A DNA stretch of 64,000 nucleotides from Chthoniobacteraceae bacterium (GTDB lineage: Bacteria; Verrucomicrobiota; Verrucomicrobiia; Chthoniobacterales; Chthoniobacteraceae): NCBI GenBank assembly GCA_028293625.1, contig JAQGOL010000029.1:124001-188000 (forward strand), in the 5' to 3' direction. The notes below the pieces were generated by a model. That model searched no databases. It was not told the DNA's origin and saw only the letters and a list, made by a program, of their open reading frames with translations. Position 1 is the first letter of the stretch, and each line of letters begins with the position of its first letter. Position numbers and translations under genes: made by a program. Shown here one piece after another: positions 29,201-44,200 of this stretch.

Positions 29201-32200
29201 CGCTGAATATCACATCCCTGTGCACGCCGATATCCCAAACCAGGAGGTGCATTTCCTGGAGGAACTTGACGATAAATCTTCACCGATGAAAGCCAAAGGT
29301 GTCGGTGAACTCGGCATCTGCGGCGCAGGCGCGGCTGTCGCCAATGCGATTTACAACGCCACCGGCGTTCGGCTGCGCGACTATCCGCTGACTTTGGATA
29401 AAGTGCTCGAGGGTCTGCCTTCTATTGTGTGAGATACGAGGAAATCGTTCATACAAGTTACTAAAGGCCGTTTCAATCCAGGCCGTTACTGGAGGCGGAT
29501 TACGCTCACCTTGTCGCCCTTGTTATTGGAGCCGGTAATGCGCACTCCATCCGGGCTTATGACAAGAGTATCGCGAAAGCCGCCGTGATCCCAGGTCATC
29601 GTGAATTCTCCTCTGGATCGTTTGGTCCAGCGCCACGTGCCGCCGCCTCCTTTGTCGGCAACAAACAGGCCATCTCCGCGAATCGTAAGAATGCGTTCCG
29701 ATGTCCATGCCCATCTTCCAATCGGTTCCGGCCCTGCCTGCATATTGGCGGCTGGCTCAACCCCGAGTGCCTTCAGCGCTTCTTTTACCTTCAATGCGGT
29801 CTCAAGATCATTGTTCTGCGTTGCGCGCCGCAAAAGCTTTTCGAGGCCGGCGATGTAGCGGGCATTAATCGGGGCGGCAGTATCAGTCAGCGCCTGGTCG
29901 CGTTCGTTGGTGAGTTGCCTGAACTCCCGTTCATAACTGTTTTGTCCATGGACGGGCCGGCATAAAAATCCAATCAGGAAAACGGCGGTGAAAGTAATGG
30001 TTGTTTTCATATTTTTGATACACCTGCGCATGGCCAGACAACGAGCTTGCCTTCTGATTAGAAAATGCAAACTCCTCGCAAATGCGAGCGAGAAGCCCTG
30101 AGAGGCAGTTAGGGGAAACTGCCGGAAACGATCTTCCGGGCGGAGGGGACCCGCGCGCCTTTCAGGATCTTCTGGCGAAACTCGGCGTTGCGCCGGCCCT
30201 CTTCCTGCCGCCCGAGATCTCCCAATGGGAAGGATCGCGGCTGCGGCTCAACCGACACGCGAAACCTCCGTCCGAGATTTCCGGGGTGCGATTATACGCG
30301 GCCGACCCTAAACAACCCGGCTCGACCAGGGAACGCGACGTGCAGACGGATGCGGCGGATCTTGTCCAAGGTATTTCAAAACTCCGGCAGACGCCCGGCT
30401 GGGAGAGTGTTGTCCTATCCAATGAGAGTTTCCGCGGGCGGCAACTGGGGCACGATGGGATGCGCGTGCGCTTTGGCCTGGCGCGGGATGAGGAAGGAGA
30501 AAAGGATGACAAGCTCGCAGCCCGTCGATGCCATCGCCGGATCGAGCGCGCCTTTAGCCGGGCCGGTTTTCGGATTCTTCATCCGGAGCGCTTTGACTCG
30601 GGCACGGGAATGAAAGGACTTGAATCGTGGGCGGCTTCAGTGCGTCTGGCGCCGAAGTGGCGTCCCGGCCCTTTATTATGGCTGTTGCTCCTTCCCCTGT
30701 TGCTCCTGATCCCGTGGCGCTGCTCGTCGCCTCCGCCATTTGGCGTGCCGATCCGCACTGACTTCATCCTCATCGTCGACCATAGCGGCTCGATGGACGC
30801 TTTCCTGGAAAATGTGCGCACGGAAGCACGCCGGTTGATCGCGGAAAAAGGACGTTGGGACAAAGCCGATCTGATCTTTTTCGCTGGAACCGCCCGTCCC
30901 GTATTCGGCGAGCTCCGGCCGTTGAATCAACAAAACAGCCTCGAACTCAACCGGGAACTGAGCCTGATCAAGTCCGAGGATAGCACCAATCTCACGTTCG
31001 CGATGGAACTGGCGGCGGCGGAAATCGTCAAACACGGCCGCCCGACCACGTTGCTGCTGCTCACGGATGGCGTGGCCAAGGGGCTCGACGAAATGGCCGC
31101 CAATCCGGACGAATTGAGGAGAAAATTTGGCGGGGTGCCGGTTGTCATCCACGCCATAGCACCTCGATTTCTGAGCTCTAAAAAGGCGGAACCCGCCATC
31201 GCTCAAGGCTCCGCCGAAGAGGCGCTTGCCACGCTCTGCAAGGCATTTGGCGGCAAATTCGGTCCTGCTCCCGCCGCAAAGCCGGCACTCTAAAAACCAC
31301 ATGATTCCAAAGAGCCTCATCCACCAGATCCAGAGTATTCGCGCGGAATTTGAAAATGCTTTCAAGATCCTCGATCAGAGCTCGAGCTTCCAATCGCTCC
31401 TCAATGGCGCCGCGAATAACTTCCGGGAGGAGTGGCGGAAACTCCAAGCGCTCGGGAGCAGCCCACGCTTCCGCCGGCCGTGCGATGGCCGCATCGTCTG
31501 CGCGATTGTAGGCGACAGCAATGCCGGTAAAACCTCCACCCTTGATGAGCTTTTCCCCAACCTCGCCCGGCGCGGCTGGCTGATTACCGACACCAAGGAC
31601 ACCACTTCGCAATCGCTTCGAATCGAGTTTGCGGCGCCCGATTCTCCCGAGGCCACAGAGGTCGTGGTCCATTCCTGGGGTGGAGCGGAAATCAAGAAGC
31701 TCGCTCAGGCCGCCGCGGAAAACAAAAGTCCCGATATCGAAATCATCTACAGCGAGGACGGCGTTGTTGTGGACGGAACCAAATGGGCGCTCGGCCGCAA
31801 GGGACTGAAATTTTCTTCACGCCAGGAACTGCGCGCATTTTCCGATCACCGGGTAACTGAGGCCGAGGCCGCGGACCCTAAATTCGTGCGCGCGCTGACG
31901 ATCAAGGAAGAGTCCGATAATCTGGAGTCGGGAGCCGTCTTGAACAGCTCGTCGGGTTCTTATAATTCGCTGCAACTTCGCGCGGTGGTAAAGGACGTGA
32001 CCTTGCACGACGGTTTCGAGCGGCTGGCTGCCCTCGGCGCGCGAAAAGGAGAGCCCGCCGACGTGAGCGGGTTGGTCTTTGTCGACACTCCAGGGCTTGG
32101 GACCGGGCCCAGCACCAAAGACGAGGTGCTCTCGGAAATTCTGGCCGAAAAAAGCCCGCAAATTGTCCTGCAGTTGCTCGAAGATGATGAACTCGACATC

Positions 32201-35200
32201 GTTTTGCATCTTGTCCTTTGCGGGCAGCAATCTCACTTCAGCAGACTCTGGCAGGCACTCGTGCGGGAACGCGGGCGCTCCGAAACCGAAAGTCTGGTGC
32301 GCGAGCGGCTCTTTGTCGTGGTAAACGGAGCAAATCGTCTCTTTGAAGAAGAGGCGCTCCGGCGGCGTTGGGAGACGAAAAATGCCGCCAGTGAAGGGGA
32401 TCCTTTTAGCATCAGCCTGCGCACGAACATCCTGCAAATGATGGGTTCAAGCGATGAGGTGCGGCCCGCTGGAATTTGTTTTATCGACTGCATCAAGCAC
32501 GTCAGCAAAGGCAATGCCTCCAATTACCAGGCTTATTACAACGAACAAAAGCCGCGCCTGACCCAGGCACTGGCTCCGGGAGGCGTGGGATACGAGACCT
32601 TGCGGAAACTGGGGCTCCACGAAAAATTCGCGCAGAATATTGAGGCGCTTTGCGATCCGGACGACCGGGGACAAGGATTTTTGATTCGCGAGCTCATCGA
32701 GTTCGTTTCGCATAAAGGCCCTGCGATTTTTCTAAAACGGCACCTCGTGCGCACCGGCCTCCAAGCGGGATTGCGCCAGCTTCGGGATCTGCTGACTTTT
32801 TGTTATGATGAATCCGGCGCCGTGCGCGATGAAGCCATGGCCGAGAGGCTTCAACAGTGCCTCGGCTTTCTCCTTACACCCTCAAGTGAACATGCAGCGG
32901 CGGATGGGAACGGCCAGTTTGCCGGCCTGGAAAAATTTGCCCGCACGGAACTTGATCCAATGATCGATCGGCTCCCGGTCGGGAAGGCGGCCGATCCTCT
33001 CCCCACTTCGAGCGCACCAACTTTCAGCCGGCTTTTGCCGAGGGCTCGTGTCGATGAGGCGTGGGTCGGCCCGGCCTTTCGGCAGATGTGCGCGGAAATG
33101 AGCCGGACGCTGGCATTGCGTGCCGGCCTCACAGGTTCGATCAGCGAGGAATTTGCGGTTCATTTTCGACGATGCACGGACCGCTGGGCGGAACAGTGGG
33201 GATATGACTCGGCCCGTCTTCCAAATCCATTGGAGCGGGCGCAGAAGACCGATCGGCTCGTACGCCATTTTTTGAAGCTGCATGCGCGAGAAATGCTTTA
33301 TCAGCTCCTTCTTGGAGGCGCCACGGCAGAGCACGGCGTTCTGGAGCAATCCGAAGCCGAAAAGCAGCAGCTGGCCACACTGATGCGCACTTTGACGGAA
33401 GCAATCACCCTTGCCGAGCAACTCTGCCGTGAGCATTCCGTTTCCGTCTAAAATATGAAACGCCCGCACCGTCCCGCCCTCCGTGGCCACGAGTTTCTCG
33501 TTTACGCCCATACGGGCATCCAGATTTATCGCAACCTCGCTTTGCCCACTGCTGTCCGTTCGATGCAGGAGGATCTTTGGCGCGCCGCCTCGCTTGCTGC
33601 GGGCCGGATGGAGAGTGGCAACGACGAAGTGGCCAAACTCCTGGAGGAACATGTCGCCTGCCGGCAGAATCTTAAAGAGAAGGGACAGGCCACCGGCTGG
33701 ATTCGCTGCGCTCCCGGTGAGTTCGCTTTTTTCCGGCTCCTCCGGGCAGGAGAGGAGATTGAAGTCGATCTGCTCCTGGATACTGAGCGGGGAGCCGGCT
33801 CCCGGCCGAATGCCTTTCCGTGCCTGATTTACGGCGGACCGATGACGGTGCTCCCCACCTGGCTGGTTTCTCCGCGCTTTTATCCCTTGCTTAATCGCTT
33901 GATGCCGCGGCTCTGCCGGGCGTACGAACCCGCGCATTTCCGGATTGACCGGCCCCAGGCCGATGCGGTCGGCACATTGATTATGGACTTCGGTAATTCC
34001 GGCAGCGCCTTTGTTTTTACCAGGTCCGGCACCGGCGCCACCAAGGGCGATATCCTTCAGGTCCTCAATCCTTTCGACCCGAATTACCAGAAACGTCCGG
34101 AGCAGGAGTCGAACATTCTCCGATCAAATCTCACCTTCCTGCGCGTCGACGACAACGAATGCGAGGATCCCTGGGCGGTCATGGGTTCCCGGGCCGAGGA
34201 ATTGATCCTCGTCGAGCCGCTGGCCACCTTCGTCTCCGCTCCAAAGAAATACGTTCGCGACTGGCCGGAGCGCTTGCAGACACGCCAGCCGGTTTTTCCG
34301 ATTAAAGGCCTGCTTGGCTCGCGCAGCGGCCAGCAATCGAGCCATTACTTTGTCGAACAGGCCATCCGGCACATGCTCCAAAGTGTGCTGGCCTCCCTGA
34401 CCAACCCCCGTTACCGCCATCACGTCCCGGAGATCAATCCGCAGTTTGATCAGATCATGGCCACGTACCCGCTGACGTGGCGCGATCCCGATAAGGAACT
34501 CTTCCGGAGCATGGTCGAAAAAATCGCCCACCGGCAACTCTCTCTGCGGGATGAATGGAAGGCGAAGTTCCGGGTCGACCTTATTTGCAGCGAGCCGGTC
34601 GCCGTGGCGGCCTACATTCTCTGGGAGGCGTTTTTCCATCTCGGCTCCTCCAATTTGAATCTGCTCGCGACTGCTCTGGGCAATTATGAGGCGGCAGCGC
34701 GCGATTCAGTTCGCCTGCTGGTAATCGACATTGGCGGCGGTTCCACCGATGTCGCGGTGGTGGAGGTGAACTGGGCGGTCAAAGAAAACGATCGCTCGGT
34801 CGATGTACGATTTCAGCTTGTTGATTCCATGCGCTTTAACCGTGCGGGTGATCGCCTTTCCCATCTTATCGCAACAGCCATTCGGGAGTTTCTGCGCGTC
34901 AAATACGAGATCAGTGAATCCTTGGCGCTTAAACATAGCGGCACCCTCGAATTCACGCCGCGGATCAAACGCCAGGTCATTTCCAAAATCTTCGAGCTGG
35001 CTGAAGCGGCCAAGGCTGCCCTTGCCGAGCCGGATGCTTCTGCCTGGCAGCTATCGCCAAAGGACGAAGAGGCTCTTCTCAGGGCGCTTAAACCGCTTTT
35101 CACTGAGACCGCTTTCACCAAGGCATCCGCTCGTGCGGCTGCGGCCCCCCGGCTGATTATCAGCCAGGAGACGCTGTGCGCCTGGGTCCGAAACGACCAT

Positions 35201-38200
35201 CAATGTTCGGAGTCCAATAACGAGCCGGGCTTTATGGACATCTTTTTTTACCTGCACGATCTCGCCTGCAGTTTGGAGGAAAAATCCGCCCGGCCACATC
35301 TCATCGTGCTCAGTGGCCGAACAACCCGTCTGCCGTTTCTTCGCGCCCTGACTGCCGAACATCTCCATGTGCCGCCCCATCATGTGCGCACGCTTTCCGA
35401 TGTCTGGCCCTCCTCATTGACGCTGGTTAAGCATAACAACATGGATAAACTGGCGGTCGTGCTCGGCGCCCAGCGTTTCCGCTTTGGCGATAACATCCGG
35501 TTTCATTCGCTACCGGATAAACCGATTTTCAATCGGTTCATCGGCACGGTCATGGAGACGCCGCAGGGGCTTAAACTCCAGGAGGTCTACATCAGGCCGG
35601 GCGATTCGCATCCGCTCACCCTGTCGTTCCAGATCGACCCGCACCGCACGATCCGCATCGGCCACGCTTTTCGGGAGGAAGGCCTGGTGCAGATCATCGC
35701 CACGATCGAGAACCGTTCAAACGAGATCAAGCATGCCCAGGTGGAGGTTGAAGACGATTTTACGGTGCATCTGAAAGCACCCGAGGAGGAGATCATTTTT
35801 ATCGAATGGGTGCCCGGCGGAGCCGATGTGATTATCGACAATTTCAATGACACCGGGGAGATCGATGGAGTGCCGGAGAATCTGATTCGGGATTACATTC
35901 TCAACGCCGTGCCCCAATCCAAGTGGATTGCCGCCGAAGAAGGGTAAGCATGGAAAATGCCGCCAATTTCTCACTGTCGCACCGGCAATCAATTCCCGTC
36001 CAAAACCACTTCCATTACAGAGAGAAAGAGTGCGCGATGGGGGTTTCGAACCCCCGACCCCTACCGTGTTAAGAAGAGGGTCTTCCTGGCAGAAGGGGCT
36101 TAGGAAGTCTCCTTACTAGAAGGTAAGGTTTGCATTTAGCATGTTTCACTCTCTTTGCTGCCAGCAATGCGTGAGCCGAACATGCAGCGTTTGCTCAATT
36201 TCAGCCTCGGTTCAATTTCGATGCTGAAAACCACCCGAAGCGGCGCCGAATTTCCGGCTTGAAGAGCTCGAAGTCGCTTTGTAAGGCTAGCGGTTCGACC
36301 GATCCTGGGCCGTGCGCCGTCGGACATCACGTATAGGACCATAAAGCGATCCGTTTAGAATCCTTGAGCTTGGATCCGCTTGCTACTTGCCGTCCTCAAT
36401 ATTGCACTAAAATCCCATGACCCGTTTCGTTTTCAGCCTTCCAGTCATCGTAGTCGCCAGCCTGGGGCTTGCCGATGCCGTCCGCGCAGCCGAGCCGTTT
36501 GACGCCTTCCTGGAGAAACACTGTATCAGCTGTCATGGCCCCAAGAAAGAGAAGGGTGACTTGCGGATCGACCAGCTCTCGCGCGATTTCAAGTTGGGCG
36601 CGGACGCCTATCGTTGGGCGGATGTGATCGAACAGGTCAATTCCGGCGAGATGCCTCCGAAGAAGGAGAAGCAACCCACGCAGGACGAAATCGCGGCGTT
36701 CGTCACGAATCTCGACTCGCGGATCAAGGAGGGCCGGGCGGTGCGCATGGCGGCGCGGCCGGCGGTGGTGCATTCCCGCCTGAGCCGGAAGGAATACCAA
36801 AACACAGTCTATGACCTGCTCGGCGTGCGCTACGATCCGGCCAAGCCGGGGGAATTGATTGAAGACACGCGGTGGCATGGTTTTGAGCGTGTCGGATCGG
36901 AGCTGACGCTTTCGCCATCGCATGTCGATCGCTTTTACCGCGCGGCGGAACTCGTGCTCGACCGCGCCTTTCCTGCCGCGTCCGGCGAGGCTCGCAAAGT
37001 CCGCAAGACCGCGGCCGAATTGCGCTACGACGGCGGGAAGGAACAACAGGCGGTGCTGGAAAGGTTCGGCATCAAGCATCCGCTGCGTTACCTGCTCTTC
37101 CCCGGCACCGTTCAGAATGCACTCTCACCCAACTGGCTGGGAAAGATGGGGCCGGAGCAGAGCGGGCTTTACAAAGTGCGCATCCAAGCCAGCGGAATCC
37201 GTCCGCCCGGCGGCCAGCCTGCGCACTTGAGCATCGGCAAGCGCACCGGAGAGGAGACGGTGGATGGCCTCATCGAGTTTGATCTCACGGCCCCGGAGGA
37301 CCGTCCGCAGGTTTATGAGTTCGAGGTGTTTCTCGAGATGCCCGCGACGCTGGACTTCTGCGTTGTGGCCACCGATGTGGTGGACCGAAGGAGCGGCGCT
37401 GCTTTCCGCAATGCGCTCGGCAGCAGGAGCGGGCATATTTTCACGCATAGCAGCGAGACTCTGCTCCTGAACCCGAACGCCCCGCAGATGTTCGATGACA
37501 AAGGGAACGGCCTCTTCTCGACGGTGCTCCTCGATTGGATCGAATGGGAGGGACCGCTGGAGACGGACGCGGAAAAGTCCCGGCGCACGGGTCTGGTGCC
37601 CTCCGATGACGCGACCCCCGAGGTGGTCGCGCAGCATCTGCAACGCTTCGCCGAACGCGCTTGGCGGAGATCGGTTAACAGGGAGGAACTGGACGAGTAT
37701 CTGAAATCCTACCGCGCCGAACGCGAAGCGGGCGAAAAGCCGGCCGACGCCTATCGGGTGGCGTTGCAAGGCGTGCTGACCTCCCGCAACTTCCTCTACC
37801 TCGTCGAAGGCGAGCCGGTGGCCCGCGAACGTCTTACCGATTGGGAACTCGCTTCGCGGCTCTCCTATTTTCTGTGGAGTTCGATGCCGGATGACGCCCT
37901 CTTCGCCGCGGCCAAAGGCGGCACCGTGAACGGCGAAGGATTAAAGAAAGAAGTGGACCGCATGTTGGCGGACAATCGGATCACCCGCTTCATTAACGAC
38001 TTCTCCCGGCAGTGGCTGCAACTGCACCGCGTGGGCACGTTCCCGCCGGACAAGAAGCTCTACCCCACCTACGATGCGTGGCTCGAGACGAGCATGCGGG
38101 ACGAGCCGGTGGAGTTTTTCCGCGAGATGCTCGTGAACAACCTGCCCATGGATGACTTCCTCGATTCCAACTGGACGATGGCTAATTCCCGGCTCAGTGA

Positions 38201-41200
38201 TTTCTATGGACTGCCAGAGCCGAAGGCGGACGGATTCCAGCGCGTCTCGCTCAGGCCCGAGGACCATCGCGGCGGTCTGCTCACGATGGGCGCGTCGCTC
38301 GGGCTGACTTCGGACGGAACGCGCCACCGCCCGGTGCACCGCGGCGTCTGGCTTAGCGAAGTGATTCTGGGGAAGACGCCCCCGCCGCCGCCGGCCAACG
38401 TGCCCGCCATCGAACCCAATCCGCCGAAAAGCGCCAAGGCCACCCTTCGCGAGAAAATCGAGGCGCACCGCAGCGACGCGAACTGCGCCGCCTGCCACGC
38501 GAAAATCGACCCTCTCGGGCTCGCCTGGGACAACTACGATGCCATTGGCCAATGGCGCACCCGTGAGAAGGTCCCGGCGGGAGTCGGTGAAGACCCGTTG
38601 GTCAATCCCGCCGGCGAGATGCCCGACGGTCGTCCGTTCAAGGATGCCACCGATTTCAAACGCCTGCTGATCGAGGACCGCGACAAGTTCGTGCGAGCTT
38701 TCATCGAACACCTCTGCACCTACGGCCTCCGTCGCGTGCTCACCGTTGATGACCAGGACGACATCAAGGCCATCGCGGCAGAAGCGAAGAAAAATCAATC
38801 CGGGGTCAAGGACATCGTTCGCGCCGTTGCCCTCTCCAACCTCATGCGCAAACGCTGACGAGCCCCCATCCATCCCCCACTTAATCCTATGAGCAACTAC
38901 CTATCCCAATCTTGGCTGATCGACCGCCGTCATGCTCTAAAAGCGGTGGGCACGTTCATCTTATTGCCATTGCTGGAATGCATGGTCCCGCTCCGCGCGG
39001 CGGCCGCAGCAGCAATCACCGCCACCCCGCGGCGCAGCGCTTTCATCTACCTGGCGAATGGCGTGCATTCGCTGAACTACCAGGTCACGACGGCAGGCAA
39101 GGACTACAAGTTCTCCCGGTCGCTCAAGCCGCTGGAGAGGCACCGCGATGTCATCACGCCTATCAGCGGTATGCATCACCCGGGCAGCCTCAGTCAGCAC
39201 CACAATTGCATCAACGTATGGCTGACCGGCGGCAAGCTCGGGCCTTCCGATCGCAACACCATCTCGGTGGATCAGAAGATAGCCGAAGTGACTGCGCCGT
39301 ACACCCGCTACCCGTCGCTGGAGGTTGCGATCACACAGGACTCGCTCGCCTGGACCGCGGACGGCGTCCGGTTGCCCGCGATGCGCCGTTGCAGCGAGAT
39401 CTTCGCGTCCATGTTTGCGGAACCGATAGGCGGCGTCTCCGCCCAGCGCCGTGCCTTGCGCCGCAAGGGCAGTGTCCTCGATGACAACCTCGCCGAAGTG
39501 CGCCGGCTCGAGAAAAGGATGGGCTCCGAAGACAAGGGTCGCATGGATCAATACCTCACCTCCGTCCGCGAGGCGGAGATCCGCACCCGGCGGGCCGACG
39601 CGTGGCTGGATACACCGCTGCCCGTCATCTCCGAAGCCGATCGCACACGCACCAATCGCGACATCTCCGACACCAAGGCGGGTGATTATTTCCGCACGGT
39701 CTATGACCTCATGGTGCTCGCGTTTCAGACGGATGTAACGCGTGTGGCCACCTTCAGCCTCGGCGGCGAGGGGCAGGCCATCGCCATCCCGGAAATCGGC
39801 ATCACGGAATCGCGGCATCAGCTCAGTCACCACGGCGGCGATCTGGCCTACATGGAAAAGCTCACCAACTACGACGCCTTCGCCATCGAGCAATTCAGCT
39901 ATTTCCTCACTCGCCTCGCGGAGACGAATGATCTCCACGGCAAGTCCATGCTCGGCACGACGATGGCCCTCTTCGGCAGCGGCATGTCCTACGGCCACAG
40001 CCACGGCAACGCCAACCTCCCGCTGGTCCTTGCCGGCGGCTCGGAGCTCGGCCTCAAGCATGGCGAACATCTCGATTTCAATCAGACTGCCAAAGCATTC
40101 CCAGGCTATTCGATCGGCGCCGACGGAGCGCTCACCTCTGCGCACTACCAGGTTTGCAGCCGCCCCGTGGACCCGGAAGCTCACATGAGCAATCTGCTGC
40201 TCCTCATGGCCCAGCGCATGGGTGTGCAGATCGACAAGTTTGGCGACAGTAATCAGGTGGTCGCGTTGTGAGGCGGTTCTTTGTTCTTAGTTCTTGGTGC
40301 CTGGTTCTTGGTTCGATCGCTGCGAGCGAAGAACCGGGAACGAAGAACAAAGCCCCAGCAAGAGAAGCTTACCGGCCTGAGCCTGGGAAGTTTCCCGATC
40401 TCGAAAAGGCACGCTCCTACCGGGGCGAACTTGTATTTGTGGATCATGCGAACCGCCGTGGCAGCCTTCGCGTGCAGGGCGGCAGCGAAGTGTTCTTCCA
40501 ACACGAGCCGCAGCCCTTCGCCATGCTGCCTTATGGCATCGTCCGGTACCATGGCGCGCCCGCCGATCTCAGGAACATCCCGCTGGGCACCATGCTGCAC
40601 GTCCGCGCCTTTCTCCCGCCGGATCCGAAAAATTCATCTGTGCCGGTCGTGCAGAAGCCATCGGTGGAGCAGCCCGCCGAGAACCACGTAATCCTGCTGG
40701 AGGACGAGCCCAGTCGCTGTCTGCGCGAAGATAAGGTCTGGAAGCTGAAGGAAATCGACCTGCAGAAAAACCAGGCGAAGATCATCGCCACGCTCGAACC
40801 TAAGGCCGGCGGAGACAACAAGGCGCCCGAGCAAACCATGACCCTCGATGAAGGCACCCGGATCTGGCGGGGCCGCGAGTGCCTTGGTCTTGCCGACTTG
40901 ATCGCCGGGGGCGAGTGGCCTGCCGAAGGAAAGAAATCGCTCGGCGGTCAGGCCGTCGTGCTCGGTCTTTCATGGCTGCCGGCGGGCACCTGGGAAAACC
41001 GTGTGGAGAATCAATTCCACGTCACGGATCTCTGGCTGGACGACGTGGCTATGCAGCGCTGCACCAAGCTTCAGGCGGGCCTGCACAAGACTCTGATTCG
41101 CACGCGCCTGCTGCCCGCCCGGGTCGATGCCGTTGAGTATGGAAAGTTCGGCCGTGCCTCCGTGACTGCGACCCTGTTCGGGGGCATGGATGAATCCCTC

Positions 41201-44200
41201 TACTCGGACTTCAAAAAAGGGGAGCAGGGCGTGATGGTCGCAGCCGAGGACACCTTGAAGCCTTGGTCGAGCATTGTCAGTTCATCGCACATCGGCTCGA
41301 AGGGGAACTTCCTTGATGTTATCCGGAGCGCCGCAGAGCCACCTTTTGGCAGCAGCGGCATTCAAATCCGCTTCGAGACCGACCTCATCATCGAGGGCAT
41401 TCGCCCCGGCAGGGTCGTCCGTGTCCGACCGGGGAGCTGGCCCCACGTTGCCGCGCCCCGGGAGGAATACCTTATCGATCCTCGGTCCGGCCTCGGCGAT
41501 CGCTTCCCGACTCCAGACATCTTCCCGAAATACTAATTTCCTCACCCTTTTGCTCACACGATGACGTGCTTCCTAACCGTTCTTAGTTCTTGGTGCCTGA
41601 CACTTGGTTGGTGCGCCATGGCGGCCACGGTCGTACCGGCCAGGGAAGAGCCCTTTCGTCCCGAGGCGGGCAAATTTCCTCCGCTCGAAAAAGCGCACTC
41701 CTACCGGGGCGAACTGGTGTTCGTGGATCATGTCAATCGCCGCGGCAGCGTCCGCGTGCAGGGAGCGGGGGGGACGTATTTCCGCAATCCCCCGCAACCG
41801 TTCGCACTGCTGCCCTATGCCGTCGTCCGCTATCACGGTGCGCCGGCGGATCTCCGCGATATCCCACTCGGCACCGTGCTGCACTTCCGAGCGTTCCTGC
41901 CTCCCGACCCGAAGCTCTCCGCCGTGCCGGTTTTGCCGGTCGATAACAAAGATAACATCGCGGGCTACAGCGGCACCGGCGTGGCACCGGCCGAGAATCA
42001 TGTCCTCCTGCTCGAAGACGAGCCCAGCCACTGTCTGCGCGAGGGCAACGTTTGGAAGCTCAAGGAAGTCGATCTCCAAAATAACGCGGGGATGATCACT
42101 GCCACCTGCGACTCGAAGTCCGGCGGCGATGGCAAGGCCGCCGAGGAACAGCTGACCTTCGACGCCGCCACCGCGATTTGGCGCGGTCGCGAACGTCTTG
42201 GGATTGCCGACTTGGTCGCGGAAAGCACCTGGCCCGCCAGCGGCAGGAAGTCGCTCGACGGTCAAGCCGTCCTGCTGGGAATCACCTGGAAGCCCACGCC
42301 CGATGGCGTCTTCACCCGCTTCCACATCTCCGACATCTGGTTGGATGAGACGGCCACGCAACGCGCCGCGCAAATGCAAACCGAGACGCACAAGGCTTTC
42401 ATCCGCAGCCGCTGGATGCCCGCGTGGATCGATGCCGTCGATTACGGCAAGTTTGGCCGCGCCACTGTGACCGCGACCCTGTTCGGTGGCATGGACGCCT
42501 CCCTCTACGCCGACTTTGAGAAAGACAGCCAGGTGCTGATGAACGGGGCCGAGAATACCTTGAAGCATGCCGGAGGCGAATATGGCCCTGCGCACATGGC
42601 CTCCAAAGGCACCATCCTCGACGTCATAAAGGCATCTGGAAATGCCCCTCTAGGCAGCAGCGGCATTCAAATCCGTTTTGACACGGACCTCATCATCGAA
42701 GGCATCCGCCCCATGAGAGTCGTCCGTGTCCGTCCTGCGAGCTGGCCCCAAGTGCAAGTCCCTCGGGAGGAATATCTGGGCGATGGCAACTCCAGCCCCG
42801 AAGACCGCTTCCCTACCCCGGCCATCTTTCCGAAATACTGATGCACCAATAGCAATTCCAGCGGCCCGGAAGAGACGATTGAAGCACGGTTCCGCTCTTT
42901 CGTTTACGGCGCCACGCCCTGCCAGCCGCGCGGCTTGCCGACGCGATGGACGCCGAGTGTGCAACCGAGGCCATTGTCGAAGGGCGTGACTGTGGCTTCG
43001 ACCTCGACGGCGGCGAACTGAACTGTAGCAATGCCGAAGCGTCGTAAGCGTAAGCCCAGCCACCTCTTGAGGGAGCACGTGAAGGTGGCCGGAGCACGTT
43101 GCTGCGGTGGCGCTACGCGGCAGCGCGCATTTCGCCGCGTTGGGCGCGGGCCCAGGCTTCACGCGTGAGAGCTTTAATCTGACTGGTGGTCGCTGCCGGC
43201 AACCGGGTGAGCACCTCACGCAGGTAGGCAAAAGAATCGAGGCTTCGGCGCCGACTGGGATTGCCCCGCTTTCGTGGACACCTTTGGAGTCGAAAAAGGT
43301 GAGGGTGCTGACCCGCCCCCTTTACTGGACCACCGAGGCTGAGGATTTTCGCGGTTTGGAAGCTCCATCGCCCGCCGCCGGCTCAGCAACCATCAACTCT
43401 GAAGATTGTATGCGTCGGCAGCCGCCTTCGAGCGGCTGGCGGCAGACTATTAGGGTTGCCTTTGAGCAAGATTCTTCAGCCCTTCAATGAATCCTGCTCG
43501 CGGTGTTCCGGTTTTTTGGAGTGATGATACCTTCATCAATCTTTTCTCCTTGAGTAAATTGCGGTGGAGAGACCGCACGCACCGCTATTCCGCGCGCCGC
43601 AACTGCGTGGCTTGCTCTCTCTCTTTGTGACGATTACTCACTCGGTATTTCCCACGATCATTCTGAACCAGCTCCCCACAGTGTTCGCGAGCGCTTTTCT
43701 GCAACCGCGGATGCCAAGTCCCGTACTCTCCCGGGTTCCCTCGCGGAAGGTTAGCGTATTCTTTAGAACACAGCGGTCTTGCTTGGAGACGATATTGGCA
43801 CGTCAGCTCAGGGGAGTCGTCACAGTTTGCCGGAGGGTTTTTAAGCGCGAGGTGCCCGGCGAGCATGGGAGGAAGCCGTTGAGAATTGCAGGGCTGCGAC
43901 ATCATCGCCTGGAATAAGCACCTTACATCCGCTGAGAATTGTGGCCTACAATTGACCTGCTGATCACTGCGAATAAGAGTTAAAATCTTCGTAAGTCCCT
44001 CATACTGAGGGAGCCGGCAGACGGGTTTGAACCGACGACCTGCTAATTAAAAATCAGCTGCCTGCTTTCGATTAATGCACGTCGAAACAAATATGTGTGA
44101 GCGATTGCAGAAACACATTGGCATGTGGGCATCGGCTCCAAGTCCTTGGATAACATTTCCAGTGTTTTGGGAGCTAAGGCATGCACCAATCGAAAGCGGA